This document shows positions 1-14,904 of a stretch of 64,000 nt of DNA, one piece after another (the first letter of the stretch is position 1; each line of letters begins with the position of its first letter). The stretch comes from Acanthosoma haemorrhoidale. Its lineage: Eukaryota; Arthropoda; Insecta; Hemiptera; Acanthosomatidae. The position numbers and the translations under genes are program-made. The notes beneath the pieces are model-generated. The model was not told the DNA's origin. It was given only the letters and a program-made list of their open reading frames with translations, and did no database searches. The DNA is taken from positions 39,755,754-39,819,753 of the forward strand of contig OV884011.1 in assembly GCA_930367205.1 (NCBI GenBank), written 5' to 3'.

Positions 1-3000
1 TTGGCCGGAGGACACCTTTATAGATCATCAGTTTGAGACGCAGTGACAGATTGGCTGAGGTTAGCAAGTGCGAAAGCCGGTAAGACCTCTGTCGTACTGT
101 TTTTAGTTTACTACGAATGTGAGTAGAGAAATGGGGATGCCTATTCATTTTTATACCCAGATAGTAGAATGAGAAATATGTAATAAGACCAAAAAAAATC
201 AAGAATTATTAAATCAAATAGTCGTGGTTATTAAATTACATTTTTTTAACAAATTTAAAATTTGCACAGCAAAGAGCAAAGTTAAATTGCAAAAATTCCG
301 TTTTCAAAGATACTTTTGAACATATCATTGATATGTAACGCAGTAAGACAAAAAAAACAAAACAAGAAATATTAAATCAAAAAGCGTGGTTATAAAATTT
401 AATTTTTTTAAATATTATTTATTGGCGCTTTTATTTAATTGGTGGACACGATCTATAGGGTGTAGGTGATCTATTTTTTCCCCAAAATTATATTGCTTCA
501 ATCCTTTTGTATTTATGTTCCACGAAAGCGGTTGTAAAACTACTTCAATCGTTCCAAAATATTTATCGTTTATTCCGTAACCATTTCAAATGAACTACTA
601 GTTTTGGTGAAAATACAATAACGGAAAGATTAAAACAAAATTAAACGTGTTATGGCGGGGTATGAAATTATTTAAGATTTAAAGTTCTTATTTTAACCCC
701 ATGGGCACCTTGTATTCTCTAATGCTTAATTCTGCAGCTAGTTTTAGTTAACAAGTAGCCACTCGACTGCGCTCTAGCATACAACGTAACATCGATTAAA
801 AATGAGGTTAAGCATCCATGCTATGGTGTCTACCCCACCAGAGGAAAACGGATGCAGGATGGGAGAAGCTGCTCAGGCACACATCTTGCACAGAGATATG
901 TGAGGCACGGTTAGGTAACTTGCAAGGTAACCCGAGGACGTTCACCTATTGCAGAGGAAATGGTAGGACCTGAATTGGCTGCGACCTGGGTGTCGAAATC
1001 TGGAGAGTTGTACAGGGCGCTGGGCCTTTTCCTGTGTCGCAACCCTCCCGCTCCAAGGATCCTGCAGTCTACCCTTAAGGCTGGTTCTCTCTAGGATAGT
1101 AATTTAACCCGGACAAAATTATTTAGGCGAATGGTTTAATAAAATGATTTAGCGTAAGTAAGGCGAACAAGAAGCAGCACATTACACCACTAGAAAGGTC
1201 TGGCCAATTCGAGTTATTTAGTTGTCCGTAGTCATTCTACTAAAACACTCACCACTGGACTAAACCGAGTCTGAACACGCACTACTACACTCGTTTTCGT
1301 TTAGTAAAGCTTCGAATCAACTTATTTCTTCTACTAGCCAGTTGATTAAAATTAAGCTAGTGTGAACCAGCTTTTAGCTCTTGGTCTACACGCGGGGTAT
1401 GGGAAGGCAACTTGAGAATGTGCCCCTATTCAAGGACCAGTGGGGATTTTGACATTATTTCCCTAATCCTCTTTGTCTAACAAATTTCTTTAAAAGTAAC
1501 AATAGAATTATTTAATGAATCTATACAATGTAAAGGTGTACTTCTTTAGTACATTAAGTATACTTATATACATACGTACATTAAGTATATATATATATAT
1601 ATACTACTAGTTAATATTTTAACTATTACATTTACACAATGCAAGTTATTGAGTTTTGAATGTGATGAGTCTTATCCTCCAGAATAACGGTAACACTGAC
1701 AATAGGTCGTCCCCACGTTTCACAGACAACCTTATGCTATTAACGTGGGAAGTGAGGTGGTGTCATGGTAAGTTACTGCAATAAGTCAGAAAACTTGTGT
1801 CTCCGGTGGATGAACTCACCTGCCGTCGGAACTACAAGACTGACTTGCTCCTCTCGATATATTGGACCAATTTCTCAATTCGCTATTGTACATTAACGAC
1901 ATAAATTGCTTAGAAATTAATAGAAAACTAACGAGAGTTGGCCCCGTTGTCGGATCTTGTGAGTTTCTTAAATAACCATTCAAATAAACTAATCAATAGT
2001 TTCTAAAGTTTTAAACTAAAGTTCAAAAGTCTACGTATTTCATTTTATTTATTGTTTTACGACTAGTAAAGGAAAAAAAAAGGAGATTTTTAAAAGCTTT
2101 CATCATTTTAAAATCTGCTCGGGTGAATTAAAGTCTCGATTTCTGTGGTTGGCTCTCAAAACATAATTTTTGTCCCTTCTGTTATTTTTATGTTTTATCT
2201 TGAAGTTAAAAAATCAGAATATTTTCTGAGATAGGTCTTGAAAGATAGTAAAACTGGTCCGACGTTAATTTTAATTTTTTGGTTCACAGCTTATCGTAAA
2301 TATGTATGTCCCCTGAGAAATGCCAGTTGCCTCATTTTAAATACTAATTAACAGAATATGGCTTATCATAAATTAATTAGTATAACAAAATAATTCATTA
2401 TAGGTTACAGGATTCAATACTTATTAAACTACATTATTGGAAAAAAAAAATTCATCTACCTTTTTTAATTCATCCAATCACTAATTTACTAAGTTATATT
2501 TTAAATAAGTAGTAGTGTAACAGATTTAGCAACATTCATTTTTTAAACAATTGTTAAAATACTAGAAAATTTAGTTTGATTTTATAAATTTATTCAGGAA
2601 TGAAATATACAATAAATTTGCACCGGTGCAGCGATTTCGATTATTAGATCTCAAAATACAACATTTATTTGTGTGTTACCCTTCAATAAGTTCTTCGCCT
2701 TAAAAGGAAAATGGGAACTTCACATCTTAAATATATTGTGAGCTACTTATTCGATAATGACCGTTATCCTATCACGTTCAGATACACGGACGATTTCTCC
2801 AAAGTAAAGCTTCGGGCTCAGGGAAAATCAGCTTGATATTTTTCTCCCTAGACACAACGGCCTCAGTTGAAACAGAACTCTCAAACTAATGCCAACCACG
2901 CCCTACAGTTTTTTAATTTTATTTTTTTATTCCGATCCGCATACCTTCATAATTGGACTCCTATCTGGCAAGCTGCTGTAAATTACTTTCAACGTTCTAA

Positions 3001-5942
3001 CTGATTGCATCAAAGGAGCTGAACTGTTGCTTGAGACGGAAGACATGAGAGGTCTGCAACACCCTATATAGAGTTGGGTGCTCTCACGGGCGGTATAGTG
3101 GTGCTATACCTGAGTAAACATATCAAAATAATAATAATAATACATATTGCATTAGAAGAGGCCTTTCGTAAGTACGATAATAAAATTTGATGAGAAGATC
3201 AATGACATATTAGTCATCATAACAATACTGACAATGACATACAGACGAATAAGCGTAGCAATTTGAAAGTAGAACCCCCCCCCCTTCCACTAGGCCTATC
3301 AGTGGAGATAACAGGTGTTCGGTACCAGTTTTTGAATCGCTGTGATACCTGTCACTATAGATAGCACTATCTGCGTACGAGGGTTCCTATGGCACGTAGC
3401 CCTCTTCGTGGAACATGGATAACGGTATTAGACCTTTAAAATCAATAAAAGTTGATTGATAATAATCATAACTAGCGCGATATTTTCGCTATTACATCGG
3501 AGATCTGTTAAGAAATTAACTATGAGATGAATTCTAATCCTTTAAATAAAACATGTTGAAATTAAAGGAACAATATCAAAGAATGGTCAGGTTTTGAGCT
3601 GGAGACTATTCTGTTTGAGGGACAGCATTAATCATATAGTTGTGAAAAAAAACTGAATATTGACAACAAAAAATATTACATTCTCAATTATTTTGGTCAT
3701 AGAAAATCGCCTTTTTAAGCATAAAAAATATATTAACCAGTTCCGAACATCGGAACTTGCCTGTTATAGCTTTCGCGATATCTTTGAATTTTCTATAATT
3801 TTGATTTAGCGTCTTTAATATGTTCTTCAACGCAGGGAAACAATCAGAACTTTCAATGTTTTATAGCATCTGTGCAGTGACTTCTTCGAAGTTAGCGAAT
3901 ATTTTTTTTTTATTGCCATATTTTATGTTAATAGAACTAAATCAAAACTTAATCCACCAGGCATAGCTTGTTTTCCCATATTTATTTCCCTGCAGATGAA
4001 TAAGTATAGTTTCAGTTTTGAAGAATGTATTAAGGCTTTATAAATTTAATTTTATTGTCTTATATTATTTATAGTAACATTTAAACATGGCTTGTTTATC
4101 AAGTTTCAGTCACTCCAAAATATTCTTTTATTGATATTATGAATGTCAACGTTGATCAATACAGACATCAGCATGAACAGCCCAAAGTACAAATATACTT
4201 ATGTAAACGTCTCTTTTAAAAAAAGTAACAATACTTAGGAAAATAGTAATATTTTAGTAAATAGTATATATGTGTATTCTATTTAGTATGTGTCTTTAAT
4301 TTTCATAATTAAATTAATATATTATTATTAGTTTTTTTTATAAAATTTTAGCCTTCTATAGGTCAAACTTTAATTGGTGTAGTCTACTTACTGACACAAC
4401 TTCTGTGTTGTAAAAAGCTTTTTGGCTGTAGGGGAAACTCACAAAAAAAGAAGTTTGAATTTTTTTAAATTGCAAAGCTAGATGATGCAGTTACGTACGT
4501 TGTCAGCTCATGTAGTCACGTGAAAACGGCTCTAATTGATTCCATAAAATCCTTATTTACGTCAACAGTAAATAAGATTTAAAGGTCTTAAACTAAAATA
4601 AACACTGCATAGAGAAGGTGCCTTATTATACAAGTAAAAGATATCAAGTAAATATATTATTATATCAATAAAAATTATCTATAACTACGGTAACGAAGAC
4701 AGTGTTAGTTTAAGCAGTTAGAGTGCCTAAAGATAATGGCTAAAAATAACGATTAAACTATTGACCAATAATATGACAAGAGATGATAAACTTTATTTTT
4801 TTAATCAGCCTAAGTTAAATACTTGGCTAAAAAAATTAATTAGACATTTTTCAACTTAAATTATTTTTCACCAAATGCAATAACTCGGCACTCGAATACG
4901 CTAGAAAAGGTGCCAACTTGTGGATAGCCTACCCCTCAAACATCTGAAGAGCCAGCTCTACCATGCGCAATACCATTGCTTCCAAATTTAAAGGATTTAG
5001 GTTCGAAGTCTGTAGTTATAATAATTATTAAATAGGTAAATTGTTTTTGTTTCAGTTCCAAAATAATTAATAATTTCGCTCACATCGATTATCATCGCTA
5101 AGGCAACGGATGGCGTCATCACAAATAAACTATGGCGAACTATTTCGTAACTGCTCTTGTACGGGAATGCGTCTGATGGACGGAAACATTCCAAAAAACT
5201 TGGTACAAGTTCTAACTATGACGCAAGGAAGAAGTCTCTGGGAATTTTACCATGCAATGTCTGTTACCTTAAATAGCTGACAGGAAAATTGTGTTTTTTA
5301 AGTGATTTAATAGATAGATAATTTGAGCAAGATATATTTAGTGAACTGTGTCTCTAAAAGATTTATTTTTTGCATTATTTTAACAATGATAACTCACACA
5401 GCTGAGTGCAGTACTGATAGCTGATTAAATAGTACACAATTATACAAATAAATAGAGGATTGATACATGCACTCATATACGACTATCCGAAAGAATTGCT
5501 GATTGTAAGGGAGGTCATGCAGGGAGCCATCTTCAAACATTGCAAATCATTCTCGTTCTTGCAACGAATTTAAAAGTTTCTATATGAGGTGACGTTTCAT
5601 CTTTTATGTAAACAATTGTGAAACCCGAATTGCCACGTCCCTATTTCTTCAAATGCTTAAATAGAAATCTATGGATGTTAAAAACTAATTGTAAAAAAAG
5701 TATCAGATCAGATTATATGTACAAAAAAAAAACAGTAGACACAGTACCTGTAATGCTCCTTGCGCAGTTGGAAGCGTTAACAATTCACGACTGAGCACAT
5801 ACAGTATCCAAGAGGAGTGTACACTTGAACGAGTGCGCTGACAAGGCAGTGCGACAGGCGGACAGACGAAGCCGACTGGAGTCCAGCGAGTCCCCCTCCA
5901 GCCTGGAGGCTAAGGTGGGGGAGGTCGTCCGCTCACCTTGCC
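1..5942. other. AT-rich region, no gene recognised
   Basis: I see no recognisable gene here. The DNA is AT-rich with scattered short ORFs. A distinctly GC-richer patch at about 815-1100 probably belongs to an old mobile element, but I could not match it to a family. Simple sequence includes an (AT)n tract at about 1586-1603, an (AAT)n tract at about 3125-3141 and a run of ten C at 3275-3284. The diverged direct repeat at 177-412 is listed separately. Confidence 0.6.
177..412. repeat. Diverged direct repeat, two copies
   Basis: About 75-80 bp at 177-250 recurs at 331-412 in the same orientation. Both copies run from an ATATGTAA-like start through an A-rich tract, then ATTAAATCAAA, then CGTGGTTAT, then a T-rich end. 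The spacing between copies is about 155 bp. The copies differ by several small indels, so this is an old duplication or two copies of one dispersed repeat. Confidence 0.55.
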
Positions 5943-6182
5943 GGCCAACACCCAGGCTTCGGCCTGCATAACGCTCGTGTAACTTGGGGTATACTGCAAA
6001 GTCCTCAGGGCTTCATCCTAAGCCCTATGTTACATATCTTAAATGATATCTTAATGAGTGTATCCAACTTAAATCGGCATAGGTTGGAGCATAGAATGGA
6101 GCTTCGCATCTTACTTCCATATCCAGTTGATCTCAAACAAGAATCTGATGCAAACGTAAATAATAAGTCGAAACGTAAATAA
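5943..6182 (+). pseudogene. Possible reverse-transcriptase fragment of a non-LTR retrotransposon
   Basis: The + frame that ends at the TAA at 6180-6182 carries a segment reading SPQGFILSPMLHILNDI. This resembles the conserved PQG...LSP.L...I.ND region of non-LTR reverse transcriptases, just before the catalytic YADD motif. No YADD follows and the surrounding domain is not recognisable. If real, this is a short decayed scrap. The upstream 5840-5990 stretch is also GC-richer than its neighbours, which fits an inserted element. The call rests on one motif, so chance resemblance is possible. Confidence 0.33.
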
Positions 6183-9100
6183 ATAAATTTTATGTTAATC
6201 TAACACGTATCTTTTATCAACTTAAGTATATTTAGTGGATTAGACCCGTTCAGATATCTAATAATACATAAGCAAATATCCCGACGAATGAAATCACTCA
6301 AATTTAAAGTCACAGCTAGTAATAAACTCAAAACTAATATGATATACTTTAATTGACTATTGTGCCATTTTATTTTTTTGATTCATTTTTTGGTATTTTT
6401 ACGACATTTTAAAATTATGAGGACTGCTTTGGTAGGTATATTTATAATAAACTTTTTAAAGTTTCAAATAAAAAAACATTTTATGTTCGTTGAATATTTC
6501 CATAATTAGACGCATTTATTTACACAAAATGAAAATTATATTTTCAAATACACTCAAAGTATTCATCTTTAGAGTTCTTAGCATAATAATATTTTACCAC
6601 GAATTTTAAAAACACCTCTATATAGTGGATGATAGTAGATGTTCCACTATTCCTTAAGATTACCTTAACGTAAGAATGTAAACATTATGTTATGAGCTCT
6701 AAAGACAAAAGATGACGTGCAAAGGCACATTAAAAAAAAATAAACAATTATTTTAAAAGAGTTGATTCTTGTAAACAAATTTATTTTAATGATAAAAATA
6801 AAGGAGAAACTGCTGGTTTTTTTTAATCAATCGATGGATTTTATACTATCAATTATTTGATGTAAATTTTTTTTGCTTCTTTTGACATTTTTAGAATTTG
6901 GAAATGGCAGCGTGATATTTTTAAAACGCTTGAGAGTAATAAATTTATGTTTCGCCTGTCGCTATGACACCAAGAAGCTTGACTTCTTCATTGTATCAGT
7001 TAGTTAAAAAAAAATTAATAACGGTTTACTAAACAATAATGCTATCAATTTGAGTAATGATGTTCCAGCCTAATTTTCATCGGAAAATTTATAAAAAAAA
7101 AAAAAGTGTTGAAGAAAAATGAAGTCAGCGACATGATACTTTACTAGTTTTTAACACAGTAAACTGAGAGAACGTTTTATGACGTCTCATTTGTTGTACG
7201 TTACACAAATATAAATTCTTTATTCAACCAAGTAATCTCAATAAAAAATTTAAAAAATTAATTTTAATTAAAATTATAAAAACTTCCTGTGAAAGATTAG
7301 GATCTAAAAAAGCAAACCTACTGGATACAAATAAGTTTTCATTTTGACTCACACCTCCCCGCTGAACCTTGTCGAAGACTGTCTCTCGCATAGAAAAGGA
7401 GTTATGACTTTCAAACACTTTTTCTGCTAGATTAACTTCGATTAAAACTAATGTAAGCAACTTTTGAAGATGTGTCCAATGAAGTGGAAACTGCTGAGCT
7501 TCGCTTTTACAAAAGCATTTATCATATTTTACGCTTCAAGGCCGGTATGTCTAACATTAAACATTACCTCACCATTTGCATGCACAGCTTATTTAATAAT
7601 ACCTAAGCTATTCGTGTTTAATAAGCATGGCCGAAGAGTTTTTTTCAGGTTGCAATATGATTACCAATACAATAAATAACGAACAAGATTTTTAGAATAC
7701 TGAAATGCCAAAGTTAGCAACGAATATGAAAAAAAATGTCCAGGAAACTGTAACGATATAATTGTCCTGAATTTCGAACCTTGTGTACTGAAACTTCACA
7801 CAGTGAATGGCTTTAGGTTGAGATAGATACACGTCTCGGTAAAAAATATTATTTATATTTATTGATAAGTTATAGCTAATAAAAAAAATAATTTATAGCT
7901 TATAATAAAAATAAAACTTCTTAAGCTACTATAAAACTACATCCGTGTTAACTGTCTTTTCATTCAAAATTGCTATTGCTAAGTACGTAACACATATGAA
8001 GACGGCACTAGCTCGCTGCGATGCTAAAAAAGCAAGATCAATTGTAATATATATATATATATATTAAAATTATATTCATCGAATTCACTGTTGTGGGCAT
8101 AAAAAGTTTTGAGAAATGTATCCTATCCAAGAATTTTTTGTGGAAGAATTTGTTCTAAATACTAAATGTGCAAATGAGGAAAAACTAGTAGAATCACATT
8201 ATAAAGCATTGGCCATTAAGGTGTAAACTCGCTTGGATGCTGAATCATGTTGAAATAACAGCGTTATCTAATTTTAGAAAAAGTAACATTCGGTCAATAC
8301 AAGTTTCAAATTAGCATTACGTTTCTTTAGATGATCTTAATTCTAAAAAGGCGTAATATATAGTTCAAACCGTTTTAACCGTCTAAACGGGAAAATAATT
8401 TTGGCGTTCAAGGAAAACAATAAGTAAATAAATAAATAAATAAATATTAAGTCATTTATTAATTAATTATTTGTAGACTTTAACTTATTAACAAGTTTAG
8501 ACAACTCCAATAGCATGAATCATAGAAATTAAATTATTATTTTGAGGGTGTCATTGTTTTTTTTTCAAAACCATAACCTCTAACCCGCCTATCCGGCCGG
8601 GTAGTTATATTCCTTCGTTAAAACTTAAGGTGTCCAATTTAAAACGATTATACTCCATAAAACTTGATAAACTAACAATAATTAATTATTACTTAGTATT
8701 AATAAAAACAGTTTTTATAATCTTGATTAGGGTATCAAATTAAATAACTTAACGTCATTGATTAATAATATGTACTATTTGTTGCTATATTTGGTCATAA
8801 AAATCGTTTTGGTAATGAAAACCTTAATTGTGTAATTAGAAACAACTTGTTTATTTTTTTTTTTAAAGTGAACTGTATGATTTATGATTCATATTTCCTT
8901 TACATGTATACTATTTAATCAGCCAATAGTTCATTTTCATTAAGCATTCTTCTCACAAAGAAGAAAAGTGTGAGAAAATAATTTAAAGTTTAGATTATTA
9001 CGAGAGTTTTCAAGGGCAGTGGAAAAAGGACACAAACAATCCAGACCATAATTTATACAGAACCTGCTGGACGGGTATTATTGCTACACTATATATCCCA

Positions 9101-12100
9101 TCGGGTGCTTTTTTTCTTTTCTTTCTTTTTTATTTTCCAGAGGGCACATCGCCACCTACGGAAGCAGAAAAAAGAAATTTTTCTTTTTGTATCTAAACCG
9201 ATTCGGTGTGCAGCCCCGCAACCCCACGTTCTACCGGTTCTTCTTGCAGTATTGCAAAGGGGCCATCTTAACAAGTGGGCATCAGGATGTTACTTCATAG
9301 GTATTATAATCTAGAAAGAGTGAGTTGCCAGGTGTTAACCTGTCGGCAATATTCCTATGCAGAAGAGTTACTAAGAAATTGGTTAAGAGTGGTTAAGGGA
9401 GACCGGCGAGGACGAGGAATCGTCAGAAACTATTCTTCCATGCTAATCATATACACAAGTGTTTATACAGTGTTGAAGGGCTTATGATTCTTTACGAAAC
9501 ACGAAAAACGTATCGAGCTTGTAAGAGAATACACAGTTTTATATGATCTATTTATTTTATTTTTAGTAACAATTTTAATAAATTAACAAAAACTTTTGTT
9601 TTTATTGTTATTAGATCATGTTAACTAAAAAAAAAAAATTAATGTATTCAGAAACATTATTTCATAATTCTAAACAAACGATTACCTTAAAAAAATAAAT
9701 GTCTATTTAAGTAAAATATTAAATTGGATTGTAAACTTATTAACAACAAAATAATTTTGATTATGCCTATTTCACGTCCCTAGTCTAGAACCAAAAAACC
9801 CCGACGCACAGGCTTGGCTCGTTCTCATTATTTTTCATGGAGCTGGTTTTAGCATCTCAACAATTTAAATTTTAAGTTGGGCCCTGCTTCTTTCCACTGT
9901 GCTCCGCACTCCTTACCGCTCGGTTATTATGCCGAGTAAATTTCTCACGCACGCCACCGGCCATGTTGAAAGAATTCTGAATAGTTCATAAATGACATAT
10001 AATCAACGCGGAGCTATAATTGGTCGATAACAGACCCAAGGCCGATAATCACCAGCCAATCAGATCACGTTTACAGACGAGCTGGCACTCGTTAGGAGGC
10101 ACAGTTGTTGAACCCCGGGGCACTGGAATACCTAACGTGCCGAAAAAAAAAGTTCCCCACTGTCCAAACCTCGTTTCGATGTCGAAACCAATTAATTTTT
10201 CGAAGGATTGCTCAACGGGACAAAAGAATTTTCGTTTCTACGGACCGGATACTGGTCTGCTGAATAATTTCCCGTAAATTGCTAAACATAGTTTTTTAGA
10301 AGAATGTACACCCATTTCAATGAACATTTTAGATTTGTATTTTCAATCGTGACATACGTTCATCCACTGAGCTATTTTAAACTCGCCTCATTATTTAAAA
10401 AAACATATGCTTTTAGTAGTTAACACTACCTTCAATTTCATCAATAAAACCATCCATACTGACCTTAAGATCTAAATAAGTAAACGAGATGTCTGCCCAC
10501 TCCTTTTTTATTTCACAACTAAAGTTTTCCAAAGTATAACTGTCGTGTTCATGTGACTACAAGAAACATAATATAAAATCTTCATTATTTGTATAAAAAA
10601 AAAGAAAATAGTTAATGTAGAAATTAGTCAAGTTAAAGGATTTGTTATTAAAAGTTTTGTAAAGAAAATTCTAAAGTCATTTCGGTAAATCACCACTTAG
10701 ATTATTGTTTGCAGTGTTAAAGAGAGTAAATGCAACATAGTTGTGCAATATGAGATCAGTTATTACAATGGTTCACTGCCCAAAAAATGTTTGTTAAACA
10801 TACATCAAACGAATTGACAGAAACAAGATTGACAAGAAACTGGACAAACGATATCGAGACTTTCGGTTGTGGAAAAAGAAACTATTTAGAGAATATAGCT
10901 TCAATGTTTTAAATTGATTGAGTCGTTTTTACAACCACTATAGCAGAAACATAGACAGATAAATACCTGTTTGAAAGCATCGCCTTTCCGTTCAGTATCG
11001 TTAATTATAGTTTTTTTTAAAAAGTTTTATATATTTGAAACACGTTAATAATTTTTGTAGTAATGAAATTATTTTTAAAGGGATTTTTAGTGACGGAAGA
11101 GTTTCGAAATAATAACAATTTTTGATGGATTCTTTTTATAATCAATAATTATTTAATTACTATCCAGGATGATTGCATTGAAATACCAAAACACTGATAT
11201 TTAGATCTGCAAGGTATAAAATTCATATTTACAGGATTTCAGCACATTCTACAGGATTTTGAAACCGTTTTCGCCTTCAACGCGAAATCAAAATCACACC
11301 AGCAAACCTCTTGAAAATGCCAAAAATGGTCCTTTGTGGGGAAACCATCATAAACGGCGATGACCGACTTATTTTGGAATTTTAACTAGCAACCACTCTC
11401 AGGCTTGTGTAACCTCTTAACCTAATAAGGTCGAAAGGTTACGCGGTGGAAGATGTAATTTAAAGAAGAAAGGTCGATAAATTTGAAAACATCATCAAAT
11501 TGAATGATAAACATCGAAGGGCCTTAACACGGTCTCTATGGCAATATTGATCGCTTTACTATACATGGGAACCAAAAATAATTTTTAGATTTTTCAAAAG
11601 CCAAGGATAGATACCTTCATGAAATTTCACAGTATCCAGTATTGCAGTTGAGTTGAATCTTTCTCGAATCATATTATGACCACTTACAGTTTATTAAACC
11701 ATTAATAATAATAATAATAATTACTTTTAAAATAATGAACAAATCAATTCGAGACAGGATATTTCGAGATCATACAAGTTCCAGTGGTAATCCGCTCTGG
11801 ATGACACCACTTTCAAACGAATATATTTACTATGGGAGACTCAATCGAACTAAGGGCGTTCCTTTTTGATTTTTTATACCTAATGTAGGTTCAAGGTCGG
11901 AAATCTTCTTAAAGTTCGTCCGGCGTATTTAGAGTAAGGATTTACTCTATTGCACAGAAAACAAAGCGTTTGTTTGTCGTTTTATAATAGTATGGACTTG
12001 CATTGGCTGGATTAACTGACGAAGAGAGAGGCCTTCGATGTCCCAGTCCTGGGGCCGAGTCAATGCTTTGCAATGCCGCCAAGTTCCTCCCGAAGCCCTC

Positions 12101-14904
12101 CCTACTGCAGCTAAAATACAATTCCACAATCGAGGGTCTGTTCGATAGTCAGCTCAACGACACTTCTTGAACCCATAGAAGGAATAAAACCTCGTTAATC
12201 TAAGACAAAGGAAGCAAACAATACCATTTAAACATCAAATAAATATTTGATCATATCCGGTATAAACATTCGATCATTATACCACATACTCCAAGATTAA
12301 TTCCATAATCCAATAATAATAATTATTGGATTATGGATTATAATAATAATTGATATAATTCCGTAATCCAAGAATTTTTCGATTAAAAATAAGCTCTAAA
12401 CTCAATTTATTTCTTTATCCCATTAAAATAAATTCTTATCCTTTCATGAGATCGTTATTGGTACAAAGAAAAAGTGCTCATATTTTTCAGGAGCAGTCCA
12501 AATTTGTAAAAAATGCTCTTTAAAAAAAATGTAGGTTTTTGTATTTTGGCTACACTGTGGACCAGGATAACCTTCGTACGTGGCCTAATAACTTGCCCAT
12601 GACGAACAGGCATATATATATTATTATTAAATTGATATGACCAATTTATAGTTAATACAAACTTCACTGAGAAAAATTAACACCTCATTATTATGTGGGA
12701 AAACTCAATTAAAAATAATTTTTATTTACAAGAGAGCAAGTTTGAATAAGTGATGAACCATTCAATGAAATTTTAATTGGAGCGTTTTCGGAACCACTGT
12801 TGTACCGTTAGAAACCTCCACTCTAACCAAATAGGAATGAGTTGATTAACGACAGGTAGCCAAGGACCTAGGGCCGAGATGCAAATGCGAGGGTAGGTCC
12901 GTCCGTTGGCTAGGAAGACACGGAGGATCCGGATTCGCAACAACCCCCGCACCCCAGGAAGAAAAAACCGGGCCCCTATCCTTCCCTGTTCCCACGCTGA
13001 CCCTTTACCGCCCAAAATCGGATCTCCCGATGGGAGTGTTGACTTTTTGTCGGTGTTTGACTATAGTCTGGAAATCATAAATAGAGGGGGGTGGGCTTGC
13101 AAGGATGTGCAATAGAAATATTTAAAAGGACTATGTTTTTAATAAACGGGTATGCTGATTAGGACACAATATAGGGTAATATCACTGGCATTATTTTAGA
13201 TCCTATAAAGGGGACACCTTCATTTACAAAAGATCGATGTTTGATACTCGGGATATAACTTCATCGGGTTCTGAATATTTGTACAGTAACTTACTTGTTC
13301 CTAAATCGGAACATGTCTTTCGGAAATTAACAACTTTTGTATTTCAAAACCAACTCGGATCAATCTGACTAAATATTTATGAACAAATTTCGGAAAGAAA
13401 GGGGTGAAAAATAATATAAGACTAGATATTTTTCAAGCCTGAATAATTGCATGTACTTGTTTCATATATTTAGAACAATACACTTTTGAATTAAAATATA
13501 CTAGAACCGCTCATATATGTATTATTTTTATGTTAAAATGGCTTTTGACTATGACCGTTCTGCAAAATCCACCAATCCGAATCCACTATACTACGGGGAA
13601 GTGAGCAATCACTAGGTCAGTTCTGTAATGTAAGAATACCATGTGCTGGTTTTCACTACGGTGTGTTTTCGTCGGTTGTATCTTAATACTAACATTTTAT
13701 CAATGATTTAAAATAATATTTAATAAATTAACCTACATAGGAATATAAAATATGAATAACGTACTTTAAAACTGCCTCCATAAAGTTTTTTCATTCCTAG
13801 AAAAAGCGGAGAGGGGTGGAAGAGTCAGGTGGGGGAACCTCACAGGGACCGGACCGCGAACTAGCTTCCCATTGCACGCTCCAGCCAGTGTACTATTGTC
13901 CGGGCGTTTCCTAGTCCCGGACCGGTTGCCTATCAGAGATAGTGTGTAAGTTATGTGTCTCACTTAACTTCTTCGCAGCATGATGGAAATCGGATTAGAT
14001 AGATAATCCAGGTCATAGTTGAAAGTCCTGTTAGTATCGAAATCATATTCCCATATCAGACTAATATAGCGATATAGGTTTCTTAAAAACCTAGATATTT
14101 ATGAAAAAGTTTTGAATCTACATAGTCTGGTATAATTAAGGAAATTTTTATCACGCCAAGTAGATAATATGTACGTAGAACAAGGCAAGACGAAGATGTA
14201 ATAAGTCTAAAACATTTAATTGGATTGCATACATTTTCATGATTTATATAGCTGATTTTTTTGAATTATTGCATTTAAAAACTTTTCAATAATTTTAAAA
14301 GCTGATGCAAGTCTGACTGGGTAAGAGCTTGGAGGAAGCCGCACCCAAGTTCCTGGCGAACCTCAACAGCAAATATTTCACCTGATAAGACTTCTTTATT
14401 TGCATTCACGAGGTCTGTGATTGCATTTTCACCACCCCCCCCCCTCTTATCTTATTATTTTTCCTCACTAGAATTACTCGGTGAGTACTTCTAAAATATC
14501 CAGTAGACAAATTGACATCAATTCTATCCGTAGAAGATTGACGTTCGATCCGTTACAATAATTATAATCGGACAAAAATATAAAGGATGTGGATTAATTA
14601 AATTGATAAATTATTAGATTATTGATAACTTTCTATGGATTCAATGCTTTTTATGACTAAAAAAATATGATATCGTAAAGCATTTGATAAATTTAAAAAA
14701 AATATCAGGCATTTGCCGGGAGAGCTTGTTAAGGTCAAGGTAAGAAACACTGTCAAAAGCGTGTAAAATGTAAAAAGCCAACGAGCAGTCGAAAAATTTA
14801 GATAGAATTATAGTCTTCTTTGAAAAGTGCCACCCTGAAGATGTTCTCAGGGTACAAGAGACCCGATAAATAGAATGGTTAGTCCCCATTTTGTCTGTAG
14901 AAAT
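6183..14904. other. AT-rich region, no gene recognised
   Basis: No gene could be supported. Simple repeats include (AT)n at about 8047-8064, (AAAT)n at about 8424-8447, (AAT)n at about 11702-11722 and a C10 run at 14435-14444. GC-richer patches occur at about 9160-9280, 9780-10280, 11990-12130, 12780-13110 and 13800-13960. They stand out from the AT-rich background and are probably eroded mobile elements, but none gave a readable domain in either strand. The short ORFs over these patches overlap on both strands and look like chance. Confidence 0.55.
12302..12337. repeat. Perfect inverted repeat, 16-bp arms
   Basis: TCCATAATCCAATAAT at 12302-12317 is followed by the 4-nt spacer AATA and then its exact reverse complement at 12322-12337. 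A third, imperfect copy (TTCCGTAATCCAAG) follows at about 12359-12372. This could form a hairpin or cruciform, or be the core of a small foldback element. No function is implied by context. Confidence 0.85.
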
